Assembly (NCBI GenBank): GCA_014377445.1
Contig: JACMPP010000067.1
Coordinates: 22,753 to 86,752, forward strand
DNA: 64,000 nt
Source: Oligoflexus sp.
Lineage (GTDB): Bacteria > Bdellovibrionota_B > Oligoflexia > Oligoflexales > Oligoflexaceae
Direction: 5' to 3'
Shown: positions 36,968 to 45,184 of the stretch, piece after piece
Numbering within the stretch: position 1 is the stretch's first letter
Layout of the letters: each line of letters opens with the position of its first letter
Notes under the pieces: generated by a model
What the model was told of the DNA's origin: nothing
Database searches by the model: none
What the model saw: only the letters and a program-made list of their open reading frames with translations
Translations under genes and position numbers: made by a program

Positions 36968-37822
36968 TTATTCCTCATCCGTTCCAAGGTAGGCGGCCAG
37001 AACCCTGGGGTCAGCCTGCACCTCTTTGGGACTGCCTTTGGCGATCACTTCTCCATAATTCAAGACCACGATGTGATCGGATATCGACATGACGAGCGAC
37101 ATATCATGTTCGATCACCAGGACCGTCACATGAAATTCGTCCCGAAGTCTTTTGATCAGAACCGAAAGCTCATCCGTCTCTCTCGGATTGAGTCCTGCAG
37201 CCGGCTCATCGAGGCAGATCAAGCGGGGATTGATACACATCGCACGAGCGATCTCCAGTCGCCTTTGATTGCCGTAGGACAAGGCGCCGGCCGGTGAGTT
37301 CGCCAGTGCACCTAAACCGATGATATCGAGCCATTCATAGGCCTTGGCCAGGGCCCGCGCTTCGGATTTGCGATAGCCCGGCAGATTCAAAAAGCCAGCT
37401 AAAAGGTTGCGATTAAGCTGGCGATGCTGCGCAATCAGAAGGTTTTCAACAACCGTCATCTCCGCGAAGAGGCGGATATTCTGAAAGGTACGGGCGACTC
37501 CGGAGCGCGCGACGAGATGAGTGCCCCCGAACAATCCATAAATAAATTTCCTGAGACCCTTCAAAGGCCCTTCGGAGAACTTGATGCTCCCGCCCAAAAG
37601 CGCGACCAGATCCGTTTGTTTCTGCTCTTTTTGCAGCAGAATACGGCCCTCCTGGGCGCGATAAAATCCAGTGATACAGTTGAACAGCGTCGTCTTACCT
37701 GCACCGTTGGGTCCGATGATGGCGGTGATGCTGTTTTCAGCAACGGCTAGACTGACTTTATTCAAGGCGATGATGCCGCCGAAACGAAGACTGATAGCTT
37801 CGAGCTTTAAAAGTGAGGTCAT
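36968..37822 (-). CDS. livG: Branched-chain amino acid ABC transporter ATPase LivG
   Basis: A 284-residue ABC ATPase with Walker A GPNGAGKTT, the LivG-type insert after FNCITGFYRAQEG, the segment VARSGVARTFQNIRLFAEMTVVENLL, signature LSYGNQRRLEIAR and Walker B LICLDEPAAGLNP, the LivG variants. The ATG at 37822 is chosen over 37879 because it follows AGAGGG by seven bases, overlaps the livM stop (ATGA) and matches the family start. An insert of about 20 residues (LVALLGGSIKFSEGPLKGLRKF) lengthens the helical subdomain compared with E. coli LivG. It pairs with LivF as the ATPase heterodimer. Confidence 0.95.
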   Translation of the reverse strand: MTSLLKLEAISLRFGGIIALNKVSLAVAENSITAIIGPNGAGKTTLFNCITGFYRAQEGRILLQKEQKQTDLVALLGGSIKFSEGPLKGLRKFIYGLFGGTHLVARSGVARTFQNIRLFAEMTVVENLLIAQHRQLNRNLLAGFLNLPGYRKSEARALAKAYEWLDIIGLGALANSPAGALSYGNQRRLEIARAMCINPRLICLDEPAAGLNPRETDELSVLIKRLRDEFHVTVLVIEHDMSLVMSISDHIVVLNYGEVIAKGSPKEVQADPRVLAAYLGTDEE

Positions 37823-39060
37823 GAGCCAGCCCTCTTGAAAAAGGGACGTCTCTGTTGAATTATCCCGCGCGGTCGCCAAATCATAATGAGCACCATCGCA
37901 AAACCAAAGATCAGAATGCGATAGTCCGCGAATTCCCGAAGCACCTCAGGCATCAGCGTAAGAAAGAGTGCGGCGAGGATCACGCCATAGACCGAACCAA
38001 GCCCACCGAGCACAACGATGGCGAGGACCAGAGCCGATTCAAAAAAGCTGAAAGAGATCGGTGAGACAAAGCCTTGCGAGGCGGCGAAGAACACGCCGGC
38101 CACACCACCGATCGAAGCGCCCATGGCAAAGGCCGAAAGCTTGGTCCACACATGATTGAGACCGAGACTGCGGCAGGCTATTTCATCTTCACGAAGGGCT
38201 TCCCAGGCTCGGCCTATAGGCATGCCGCGGAGTCGACTCACAGCGTAAAGAGTCAGACCTACAACCGCAAGAAGGACAAGAAAAATAAACGCGTCGAGCA
38301 TACCGCTGGAATATTCGAGGCCCCATACTTCGTGGAAAGGCACCCCCCCCTGTGTGACATTCGCCTTGAACTCCCAACCAAAGAATGTAGGAGCCGGTGC
38401 ATCAACGCCGTTGGGGCCACCGGTGAATGCCATCCAGTTATTGAGTACGAGTCGAATAATCTCTCCAAATCCAAGAGTCACAATCGCGAGATAGTCGCCA
38501 TGCATGCGGAGCACGGGAAAGCCAAGGATCATTCCAAACATACCGGCGAGCAGCGCAGCCAGAGGGATCGCCGCCCAAAAACCAAGGCCCAGATATTGAT
38601 GTCCCAGCGCATAGCCATAGGCTCCGACCGCATAGAATCCGACGAAGCCCAGATCGAGTAGACCCGCGAATCCGACGACCACATTCAGCCCAAGACCAAG
38701 AAGAACGTAGATCAAGGCCATGATGCCCACAGCCAGCCAATACTTGGAAGCGAAGAGAACCAGACTTGCCAGGGCGAGATAGAGGACGAGTCCACCCAAA
38801 ACGAGTTGGTAGGTTTTGAAGCGCGGGGCTCTGGGTTCAACTTCATGTTTTTGTTTGGGCGCCAGCCAGGAGGCCGGCAGTAGGCCGGCGATAAATCGCA
38901 GGATCAGCACCATCGCTGCGATCTGCAGGGGCGCGGCAAAGCGCGTGGTAAAATCGTAGCCATTCAAAACCAGACCGGAGAGAGGTCCGGTCAGGATGAG
39001 CGTAATGAGGGCTGCAAAAAGGGACAAGAGCATTGTCCGGGATACAGGGCGACGACTCAT
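37819..39060 (-). CDS. livM: Branched-chain amino acid ABC permease LivM
   Basis: A 413-residue permease with about ten membrane helices. LivM landmarks are the GFAGLLDLGFVGFYAVGAYGYAL stretch, GDYLAIVTLGFGEIIRL (an EAA-like coupling motif), the loop GGPNGVDAPAPTFFG and GGLGSVYGVILAALFLTLMPE. The ATG at 39060 has AAAGG upstream and lies five bases from the livH stop; the upstream ATG at 39102 would overlap livH without need. It starts with an extra N-terminal hydrophobic region (about 80 residues), as in the longer LivM proteins. It forms the membrane pore with LivH. Confidence 0.94.
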   Translation of the reverse strand: MSRRPVSRTMLLSLFAALITLILTGPLSGLVLNGYDFTTRFAAPLQIAAMVLILRFIAGLLPASWLAPKQKHEVEPRAPRFKTYQLVLGGLVLYLALASLVLFASKYWLAVGIMALIYVLLGLGLNVVVGFAGLLDLGFVGFYAVGAYGYALGHQYLGLGFWAAIPLAALLAGMFGMILGFPVLRMHGDYLAIVTLGFGEIIRLVLNNWMAFTGGPNGVDAPAPTFFGWEFKANVTQGGVPFHEVWGLEYSSGMLDAFIFLVLLAVVGLTLYAVSRLRGMPIGRAWEALREDEIACRSLGLNHVWTKLSAFAMGASIGGVAGVFFAASQGFVSPISFSFFESALVLAIVVLGGLGSVYGVILAALFLTLMPEVLREFADYRILIFGFAMVLIMIWRPRGIIQQRRPFFKRAGS

Positions 39061-39064
39061 GCAA

Positions 39065-39982
39065 TCAAACCTTTTCAACCGTTGGTTTTCCCAGCAGACC
39101 ACTCGGGCGGAAAATCAGAATCCCAACCAGCAGTGCGAAAGCGAAGACATCTTTATAATCCGAACTTACAAAGCCGGCGAAAAGGGATTCGGCGAGACCT
39201 AAGAGTATGCCGCCCAGCATGGCGCCTGGCAAAGAGCCGATACCGCCGAGAACAGCCGCCGTAAAAGCTTTTACGCCCGTTACAAAGCCAACAAAGAAAT
39301 CGAAGCTGCCATAGTTCAAGGTGATAAGGACGCCAGCGACAGCGGCCAGTGCCGCGCCGATACCAAAGACCAGAGCGATCACTTTATCCGTGTCGATGCC
39401 AAGGATTTGCGCCATCTGGCGATCCTGCTGCGTGGCCCGGCAGGCGCGACCAAGGGCGGTGTGTTGCACGACAAAATTGAGGATGGCCATTGCTAATATA
39501 GCGACGATGATGATCACCATCTGCATATAGGTGATCTGAAAGAAGTGATCTTCCGAGCCCATGCGAAAGACGCCTTCAACCAAAGTGGGAACACCCTGGT
39601 TCTTGGCGCCCTGGCTGAGCTGGACATAATTTTGAAGAATCAGGGAAACGCCGATCGCTGAGATGAGCGGGGCCAAGCGATTCGCTCGACGCAAAGGGCG
39701 ATAAGCCAGGCGTTCGATCGTGACACCGAGGAGCGAAGTGAAGACGATGGCAAAGACCATCGTGAGGCCGATGAGCAGCCATGGATTACTGATCCCAAAG
39801 TAAGCGAGGACAGCGAGACCGATCGCGGTAAGGTAGGCCGAAACCATGTAGACTTCGCCGTGTGCGAAGTTAATCATCCCGATAATTCCGTAGACCATCG
39901 TATAGCCGACTGCGATCAATCCGTAGGTCGAACCCAAGACCAATCCATTTACTATCTGCTGACCTAGAACATAGAAATCCAC
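39065..39982 (-). CDS. livH: Branched-chain amino acid ABC permease LivH
   Basis: A 305-residue permease with about eight helices. The sequence QQIVNGLVLGSTYGLIAVGYTMVYGIIGMINFAHGE is the standard LivH opening. Coupling motif RACRATQQDRQMAQILGID and the C-terminal GVKAFTAAVLGGIGSLPGAMLGG are also present. The GTG at 39982 is preferred over ATG 40033 because homologs start here, it has GAGGG just upstream, and the 40033 start would lie inside the hairpin after livK. The hairpin upstream probably lowers its level relative to LivK. Confidence 0.94.
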   Translation of the reverse strand: MDFYVLGQQIVNGLVLGSTYGLIAVGYTMVYGIIGMINFAHGEVYMVSAYLTAIGLAVLAYFGISNPWLLIGLTMVFAIVFTSLLGVTIERLAYRPLRRANRLAPLISAIGVSLILQNYVQLSQGAKNQGVPTLVEGVFRMGSEDHFFQITYMQMVIIIVAILAMAILNFVVQHTALGRACRATQQDRQMAQILGIDTDKVIALVFGIGAALAAVAGVLITLNYGSFDFFVGFVTGVKAFTAAVLGGIGSLPGAMLGGILLGLAESLFAGFVSSDYKDVFAFALLVGILIFRPSGLLGKPTVEKV

Positions 39983-39996
39983 TCTGCCCTCTTCAC

Positions 39997-40031
39997 AAAA
40001 CAAAAGTATGCCCCGTGAAACACGGGCATAC
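39997..40031 (-). terminator. Intercistronic hairpin between livK and livH
   Basis: GTATGCCCCGTG (40006-40017) pairs with CACGGGCATAC (40021-40031) with one bulged C, AAA loop. In the minus direction it is followed by TTTTGTTTTG, an imperfect T tract. It begins 18 bases after the livK stop and ends about 15 bases before the livH start, so it probably terminates part of the transcripts or protects the livK 3' end, giving more binding protein than permease. Confidence 0.8.
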
Positions 40032-40049
40032 ACTTAATTTAGCATAAGT

Positions 40050-41258
40050 TTATAGTTTTTTCGCTTGAGTTTCAGCGTATTTGCCGGCTTTGTCCCAGAC
40101 GTACATCACGTAGGCGGATTTCACGAGATCACCTTTCGGCGACCAGTTGATTTTGCCCATGACTGTATCCGCACCATTTTCGACGAGCCATTTGGAAAGC
40201 TTGCGACCATCTTGAATTTCGCCCGTACCTTTCATCGCCGCAGCTATGGCTTGAACGGCTGTGTAAGAGTAAAGAGTGTAGCCTTCCGGCTCATATCCGC
40301 TCTTGCGGAAGGACTCAACCACGGCTTTGCCAGTCGGGACATTTCTGAGGTCAGCTCCGAAGGTCATGAAAGCCCCTTCCACAAACTTCACGCCGCCAGC
40401 GGCCGAAAGAAAGTCGTTCGAAACGATACCATCGCCTGAGATGAACGAGGCCTTGAGACCCTGCTCACGCATCTGACGAAGCAAAGGACCCGCTTCGGCA
40501 TAGAGACCACCGAAGTAGACCACATCGGCTTTCGCCGCTTTGATCTTGGTGACGATTGCGTTGAAGTCTTTCTCGCCGCGGGTAAGTCCCTCGTAGAGAA
40601 CAGGATCTTTCTGTCCAAGAATCTTGAGGTGAGCGCGCATCGCATCCGCGAGGCCCTGACCGTAGGTGTCTTTATCGTGAATCACAGCTACGCTTTTAGC
40701 CTTAAGTTCTTTGACGATGAAATTTGCGGCTTCGACGCCCTGCTGATCATCGCGACCGCAGGTTCTCATGATGACCGAATAATTCGAAAGCTCGCACTGC
40801 TCTTGCTTGGCTTTATCGGTGATCGCCTTACAATCTTTGGCCTTATAATTCTCATCTTCCGTCACGCGGGGATTGGTCGAGGCAGGCGTGATCATAAGGA
40901 CGTTATTTTCGCGATAGATACCGGCGGCTGGAATCGTCGAGGACGAACAGAAATGCCCGACGACGGCATTGACCTTGTCGGTGTTCACGAGTTTGTTGGC
41001 GACAGATTTCGCCTGAGCTGGCAGACAGGCATCGTCCGCTTTTACCGCGCGTAGCATGCTCCCGTTTACGCCACCCGCTTTATTGATATCTTCAATCGCC
41101 TTCTCTGCACCCTTCCATAGCTGGAGGCCGAAAGGCGCCGATGAACCTGTATGAGGGCCTGCGACTCCAATGAGGATTTCTTTGCCCGCTGCATGGCCGA
41201 GGGCGCTCCAGGACACGAGAGCAATCGATAGGGCAAGGCGAGGAAAACGAGTCAACAT
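40050..41258 (-). CDS. livK: Periplasmic branched-chain amino acid-binding protein LivK/LivJ
   Basis: A 402-residue type I periplasmic binding protein with a Sec signal ending GHAAG. It contains the ligand-binding fold markers IGVAGPHTGSSAPFG, VVGHFCSSSTIPAAGIY, MITPASTNPRVTE and VAVIHDKDTYGQGLADAM, typical of Leu/Ile/Val-binding proteins. Cys pairs at the CKAITDKAKQEQC insert suggest a disulfide loop, as in E. coli LivJ. ATG at 41258 is chosen over 41324 because GGAG lies eight bases upstream and the signal peptide then begins correctly. It is the first gene of the liv operon. Exact ligand (Leu, Ile, Val or amides) is not decided by sequence alone. Confidence 0.94.
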   Translation of the reverse strand: MLTRFPRLALSIALVSWSALGHAAGKEILIGVAGPHTGSSAPFGLQLWKGAEKAIEDINKAGGVNGSMLRAVKADDACLPAQAKSVANKLVNTDKVNAVVGHFCSSSTIPAAGIYRENNVLMITPASTNPRVTEDENYKAKDCKAITDKAKQEQCELSNYSVIMRTCGRDDQQGVEAANFIVKELKAKSVAVIHDKDTYGQGLADAMRAHLKILGQKDPVLYEGLTRGEKDFNAIVTKIKAAKADVVYFGGLYAEAGPLLRQMREQGLKASFISGDGIVSNDFLSAAGGVKFVEGAFMTFGADLRNVPTGKAVVESFRKSGYEPEGYTLYSYTAVQAIAAAMKGTGEIQDGRKLSKWLVENGADTVMGKINWSPKGDLVKSAYVMYVWDKAGKYAETQAKKL

Positions 41259-41458
41259 ATTGCAATTCTCCGAGTCGCTGAGTCCGTCTCGACACTCCCA
41301 GAAGCACCGATCCACAACCCACAAAGCTGTTTAAAGAATTTAAAAATCTCAAAATTGCGGGCTTTTTTCTACTGAAAAGAGATGAGGGATGAGGTCGGGC
41401 GGACTCTTCGGTCAGAAGTCTTGCAGCGTAAGGCTTTGGTGGATATCAAGAGGGACAT
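41259..41458. other. Promoter region of livK, no gene seen
   Basis: The gene-free stretch 41259-41608 holds the upstream region of the liv operon and, at its far end, the hemH terminator. An AT-rich segment at 41330-41365 is a likely promoter area for livK. I do not see a recognisable operator. A plus-strand frame starting at 41382 runs antisense into hemH and is not supported. Confidence 0.4.
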
Positions 41459-41486
41459 AAAAAAAGGCTCCCTGTCCGGGAGCCTT
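41459..41486 (-). terminator. Intrinsic terminator of hemH
   Basis: AAGGCTCCC (41464-41472) pairs perfectly with GGGAGCCTT (41478-41486) around TGTCC, followed in the minus direction by a T run (41465-41459). It lies about 120 bases after the hemH stop. Confidence 0.88.
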
Positions 41487-41608
41487 ATCCTATATGAGTT
41501 AGTAAGCGACGTTTTGACTGCTTGCATTAAGTTCTGTCTGATAATAGATCCGGAAAGTCACACGTCGATTGCTCATGCGCGTCACTTCACCAAATTTTTT
41601 TATAAGCC

Positions 41609-42628
41609 CTATTTTACCATGTCCGCTACGGTCTGGCACCAGATCTCCTCACTGTTGAGCGAAGGCACCAGAATAAAAGCCTCGCCACCCAGGGCTTTCC
41701 AATCTTCTGCCGCACGGATTTGAATTTCTTCCAGAGTCTCCAGGCAGTCCGCGACGAAGGCCGGACACATGACCGCCAGGCGTTTCACACCACGTTTGAT
41801 GAGAATCGGCAGTTCCTGGTCGGTATAAGGTTGAATCCAGGTCGCACGCCCCAGTCGCGATTGAAAGGAAAGACTTGAATCCTCCATTGTCCGACCGAGC
41901 GCCTTTTGGAGCCCATAGGTCGTGGCAAAACATTGGGCACGATAGCAGAGGCGATTCGTGGCTGTGATGGTAAAACAGCAATCCGGATTGCGCAGACAGT
42001 GTTTGCCGCTACGATCCGCGCTTTGCATTTGATGCTCTGGGAGACCATGATAGCTAAAGAGCACATGATCGGCGTTGAATTCCTTGAGGTGGCGCTTGGC
42101 AACTGTGGCAAAGCTTTCGATGAAACCCGGGTGATCATAGAAGTCGCCGAGTATTTTGACTTCCGGCCAGACAACCTCCTTAGCCAGAACACGCATCACC
42201 TCCTCGACACTTGACGCGGTGCTGGCGCCCGCATACTGAGGATAGAGGGGAAAGGCATGAATTTTCTCGACCCCGCTATCGAGCAGCGCTTTGATTTCTG
42301 TCTCGATCGCCGGCTTGCCATAGCGCATCGCACTGCGCACGTGATAGTCCGGACCCAAAATCTCCCCAACCCGACGTGCCAGATCGTAGCCGGCCTGAAC
42401 CAGAGGTGAGCCTTTCGCTGTCCATATCTTTTGATAGGCAGCTGCGGATTTGGGCGATCGAAAGATCGAAATAATGCCGTAGACGAGCAGATAGCGCGGC
42501 ACGGGTGCGATATCGATCACACGGGCGTCACAAAGGAATTCCCGCAGATAGCGCCTTACCGAAGCGGTATCGGGACCGTCGGGACTACCAAGATTGATGA
42601 GGAGAACTCCGGTCTTCGCAATCTTCAT
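41609..42628 (-). CDS. hemH: Ferrochelatase with internal cysteine cluster
   Basis: A 339-residue ferrochelatase that inserts Fe2+ into protoporphyrin IX (or coproporphyrin III) in the last part of haem synthesis. Motifs are GVLLINLGSPDGP, FPLYPQYAGAS, the catalytic-His motif SYHGLPEHQ and CPAFVADCLETLEEI with its metal-site Glu residues. Between the His motif and the C-terminal domain are five closely spaced cysteines, at 211, 217, 218, 228 and 233 in this numbering. An internal four-Cys [2Fe-2S] class is known among bacterial ferrochelatases, so a cluster is likely here. ATG at 42628 is preferred over 42634 because AAAGGA would abut the earlier one. A terminator follows. It is a single gene. 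Confidence 0.93.
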   Translation of the reverse strand: MKIAKTGVLLINLGSPDGPDTASVRRYLREFLCDARVIDIAPVPRYLLVYGIISIFRSPKSAAAYQKIWTAKGSPLVQAGYDLARRVGEILGPDYHVRSAMRYGKPAIETEIKALLDSGVEKIHAFPLYPQYAGASTASSVEEVMRVLAKEVVWPEVKILGDFYDHPGFIESFATVAKRHLKEFNADHVLFSYHGLPEHQMQSADRSGKHCLRNPDCCFTITATNRLCYRAQCFATTYGLQKALGRTMEDSSLSFQSRLGRATWIQPYTDQELPILIKRGVKRLAVMCPAFVADCLETLEEIQIRAAEDWKALGGEAFILVPSLNSEEIWCQTVADMVK

Positions 42629-42724
42629 CTTCATTCCTTTAGTTCGAACAAACAGCGACTGAGCACAGATTGGCTTCTCAATAGTTTTATGCTTTTATAG
42701 GCCTTTGTCACAGAGGGTTTTTTA

Positions 42725-43642
42725 ATGCCCCTTATCAGTTTACTTGCCTTACTTGGGCTTATAGTCGGCCTCTCCGTCGAGCGCAAGGGATTCGCGTCAC
42801 CCAAGCTTGATCGGATTCTTTCCAAAGCCCTGGTCCAGCTCGTCTATCCCTGCCTGCTCTTCTCATCGCTCCTGCTTCGCTTCAACTGGATGGAGGTCAA
42901 GACTTTCGCCATTGTGCCACTCTCGGTCTTTGCCGTCTGCGCCACGGGTTTGCTTTACGGAAAACTAAGCCTGGGTTTGAGTAAACTTAAGCAGGACGCC
43001 ACCAAAAGAAGCTATGTTTTTTTGGCTATGATGCCAAATTACTCATTCGTTCCCCTGGTGATCGCGCAAGCTTTCTGGGCCGACAAAGGCCTGGCTTTAG
43101 TGGCCCTATCCAGTGTCGGAGCCGACTTTTTTCTCTGGACTCTCGCCTACCCACAAATCGCCGGTCGAAGAGATTGGAGAAAGATTTTTAGCCCCGCATT
43201 GATAAGCTTGATCCTGGCCCTCGTTCTCCTCAAAACAGAAATCGACTTTCCCCGAAGCGCCTGGGCCGGCTCGCTCATCTTTTTGAGTTGGATCGGCAAA
43301 GCCACGCTTCCCCTTTCCATGTATGTCCTCGGGGGGCAACTTGCGAAGGCGAGTCGACAGGCCAGCGATACGAGAGCTCACCAGCTCCTCCTCGTTTGGC
43401 GGCTGATACTCTGCCCTCTCCTGATGTTCGGCCTTATCCTGACGCTGGGCCGCAGCCTTCCCTACGAAGCGAAAGCAGTCCTTCTCCTCGTTGGCTCCAT
43501 GCCCGGCGCGGTGGTGACCGTGGTGCTTGCCAGGCTTCATGAAGCGGACGGCCGCTTCGCAGCCACCCAGATCTTCCTGGGTCATTGCTTGGGAGTGATC
43601 TCTGTCAGCCTGTGGCAGGGGCTGCTCTATTGGATTCTGTGA
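42725..43642 (+). CDS. AEC family (auxin efflux carrier-like) transporter
   Basis: A 305-residue inner-membrane protein with about ten helices in two five-helix repeats, each with a conserved Asn/Pro kink (LVYPCLLFSSLLL and MPNYSFVPLVIAQAFW in the first half; LPLSMYVLGGQLA and LLVGSMPGAVVTVVLA in the second). These are hallmarks of the AEC family, which exports or imports carboxylates such as malate. The substrate cannot be told from sequence. ATG has AGAGGG upstream. It lies divergent from hemH and convergent with the DUF1275 gene, ending three bases before that gene's stop. Confidence 0.87.
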   Translation: MPLISLLALLGLIVGLSVERKGFASPKLDRILSKALVQLVYPCLLFSSLLLRFNWMEVKTFAIVPLSVFAVCATGLLYGKLSLGLSKLKQDATKRSYVFLAMMPNYSFVPLVIAQAFWADKGLALVALSSVGADFFLWTLAYPQIAGRRDWRKIFSPALISLILALVLLKTEIDFPRSAWAGSLIFLSWIGKATLPLSMYVLGGQLAKASRQASDTRAHQLLLVWRLILCPLLMFGLILTLGRSLPYEAKAVLLLVGSMPGAVVTVVLARLHEADGRFAATQIFLGHCLGVISVSLWQGLLYWIL

Positions 43643-43645
43643 GTC

Positions 43646-44503
43646 TTAGGCAATCGCTGGTGAGGTAGGGGAAGGCTGAGCCTTTACTTCAAGTTTTCGA
43701 CGATATTCACGAATGCCAATGAGCAGGAGCGTGACGATCGGGATCGTAAGGGCGAAGTCCTGATAGAGGAGATAACCCAAGGTCCCCACCAACGCCCCAG
43801 AACTAAAAGAGAAGATAATGAATCCATGAAAGAAAAATCGACTCACGCCGAGTCGATGAAGGAAGGCTCGTCCAGCCGCTTTCAATCGAGCCAAAACGGT
43901 GGAATGCCGCACGAGCAACACGTCGCAGAAAAGACGAACGGCCGCCCCCAACTCAAATCCAAAATCCGTGGCGACGCCCGTCATGTGAGTCGTGCGAACG
44001 CTGAACCCCGAGGCCTGCCGCAGCATCGCGTTTTGTATGCCCATCGCGATCGCGAGAAGAAAAGTAAGATGGGAAAAGTAGGGTGAAGTGAAGAGTTGTC
44101 GACTGTTGAGCACCGCACTTATCATATAGACCAAGACGAGAAACAACTCGAGAAATATGGGCGTGGTGTACTTGATAAGGCTCGAGGCCGCGGTGTGCCC
44201 CTTGAGGAGAAAGGCGGTGATGCCAGCTCCAAATATAAAGGCTCCAAATTCAAGGAGAAAAAGGAAGGCGCTGGTAAATTCACCTTCGGCATAGTTGATC
44301 GCGGCACGGGTCGCATGCCCTGAGACGTGGGAGACGTAGGTTCCGAAATGAACGAAGGCGATCGAATTGATGTTCCCGGCGATAAACGCCAGAAGCGTTC
44401 CGAGCTGAACGTTGTCGCGAAAGGATCGGACTATGCGTTTGGTGCTATGCGCGACAAGATCGGGCATATGCAAATGATGGATATAGGTTCGGACGCGTTT
44501 CAT
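43646..44503 (-). CDS. YoaK/DUF1275 family membrane protein
   Basis: A 285-residue protein with about six membrane helices. It has the DUF1275 landmarks: AFIAGNINSIAFVHFG at the first helix, THVSGH-type SHVSGHATRAA, and AIAMGIQNAMLRQASGFSVRTTHMTGVATDFG, which carries the family motif 'GMQNA..TTHMTG'. Function of the family is unknown. A basic 30-residue N-terminus precedes the first helix. The start is uncertain: GTG 44509 and ATG 44503 are in frame, and neither has a strong binding site. It stands as a single gene on the minus strand. Confidence 0.87.
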   Translation of the reverse strand: MKRVRTYIHHLHMPDLVAHSTKRIVRSFRDNVQLGTLLAFIAGNINSIAFVHFGTYVSHVSGHATRAAINYAEGEFTSAFLFLLEFGAFIFGAGITAFLLKGHTAASSLIKYTTPIFLELFLVLVYMISAVLNSRQLFTSPYFSHLTFLLAIAMGIQNAMLRQASGFSVRTTHMTGVATDFGFELGAAVRLFCDVLLVRHSTVLARLKAAGRAFLHRLGVSRFFFHGFIIFSFSSGALVGTLGYLLYQDFALTIPIVTLLLIGIREYRRKLEVKAQPSPTSPAIA

Positions 44504-44574
44504 GGACACTCGTGATGAAAGTAGGGCCGCAGTTTGCAGACCTCCGCTCAGTATCGGTCAAGTCGCAAGGCTTG

Positions 44575-44679
44575 TCATCTGCCTGAACCAATGGCCTGAA
44601 ACATCGCATAGAGACTAAAGAGCAGAAAAACGACCAAAACGGTTTTTTTAGCATATTTCTTGAGATAATACTTTTGCAT
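44575..44679 (-). CDS. Small single-span membrane protein, 34 residues
   Basis: A 34-codon frame too short for routine calling. ATG at 44679 has AGGA about seven to ten bases upstream. The product has a basic N-terminus (MQKYYLKKYAKK), one hydrophobic helix (TVLVVFLLFSLYAMFQAIG) and ends at TGA 44575. It starts eight bases after the stop of the lipoprotein gene at 44688, so it would be the second gene of that transcript. The positive-inside pattern suggests the N-terminus stays in the cytosol. I do not recognise a family. Good signal, but confirmation needs conservation or peptide data. Confidence 0.55.
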   Translation of the reverse strand: MQKYYLKKYAKKTVLVVFLLFSLYAMFQAIGSGR

Positions 44680-44687
44680 GGAGATCC

Positions 44688-45119
44688 TCAGCGCACACAA
44701 GTATTTCGGTAGATGATCTTAGTCGGCTGAATTTCGATCTCGATGCTGTAATTGACCTGCTGAACGATATGGGTTGGCACTTGCCAAACGGCGAAGAGGC
44801 GGCTGTCCCCGGCCAAAGCTCCAGCGGCAGTCGCAAGCGGTCTCAGGTAATCGAGCACTTGAGAGTTAAGGACGAGTTCTTCGTTGCTGTTAAACGAATA
44901 CAGAAGATTTTCCTGATCGAATCCGATCACGCATTCATCGATCTTATCGCTTTGAACCGTAGGACCAATTTTGCTGATATGAATGGCTGAGGCGTCAACG
45001 GTGATATCGGCCGAGGTCGAGATAGTATCCTGAGTGGGGGTATAGGATGAGGATTCCGGACCACAGGCCGTAATCACGAGAAGAGACAAAAAGAGGCCAA
45101 CGCCAAGGACTTTATTCAC
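44688..45119 (-). CDS. Small lipoprotein of unknown function
   Basis: A 143-residue lipoprotein: the signal ends in a lipobox ITAC with the Cys at about residue 19. A Ser/Thr-rich spacer is followed by a compact beta-rich domain with a Cys near each end (DECVIGF and YRNTCVR at the C-terminus), which may pair. No family recognised. The start is GTG 45119 with GGAGGA upstream. It is followed within eight bases by a 34-codon membrane peptide, and preceded by a gap of about 65 bases from the receiver-TPR gene. Confidence 0.7.
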   Translation of the reverse strand: MNKVLGVGLFLSLLVITACGPESSSYTPTQDTISTSADITVDASAIHISKIGPTVQSDKIDECVIGFDQENLLYSFNSNEELVLNSQVLDYLRPLATAAGALAGDSRLFAVWQVPTHIVQQVNYSIEIEIQPTKIIYRNTCVR

Positions 45120-45184
45120 TTGATCCTCCAGACTGACGATAAAAACCTTCCCTTTATACCCTAGTCTTCGCCTCTTATGAAGAA

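Noticed and set aside
41382..41723. A plus-strand frame between livK and hemH
   Set aside because: It crosses the hemH terminator and runs antisense into the hemH 3' end; no binding site.
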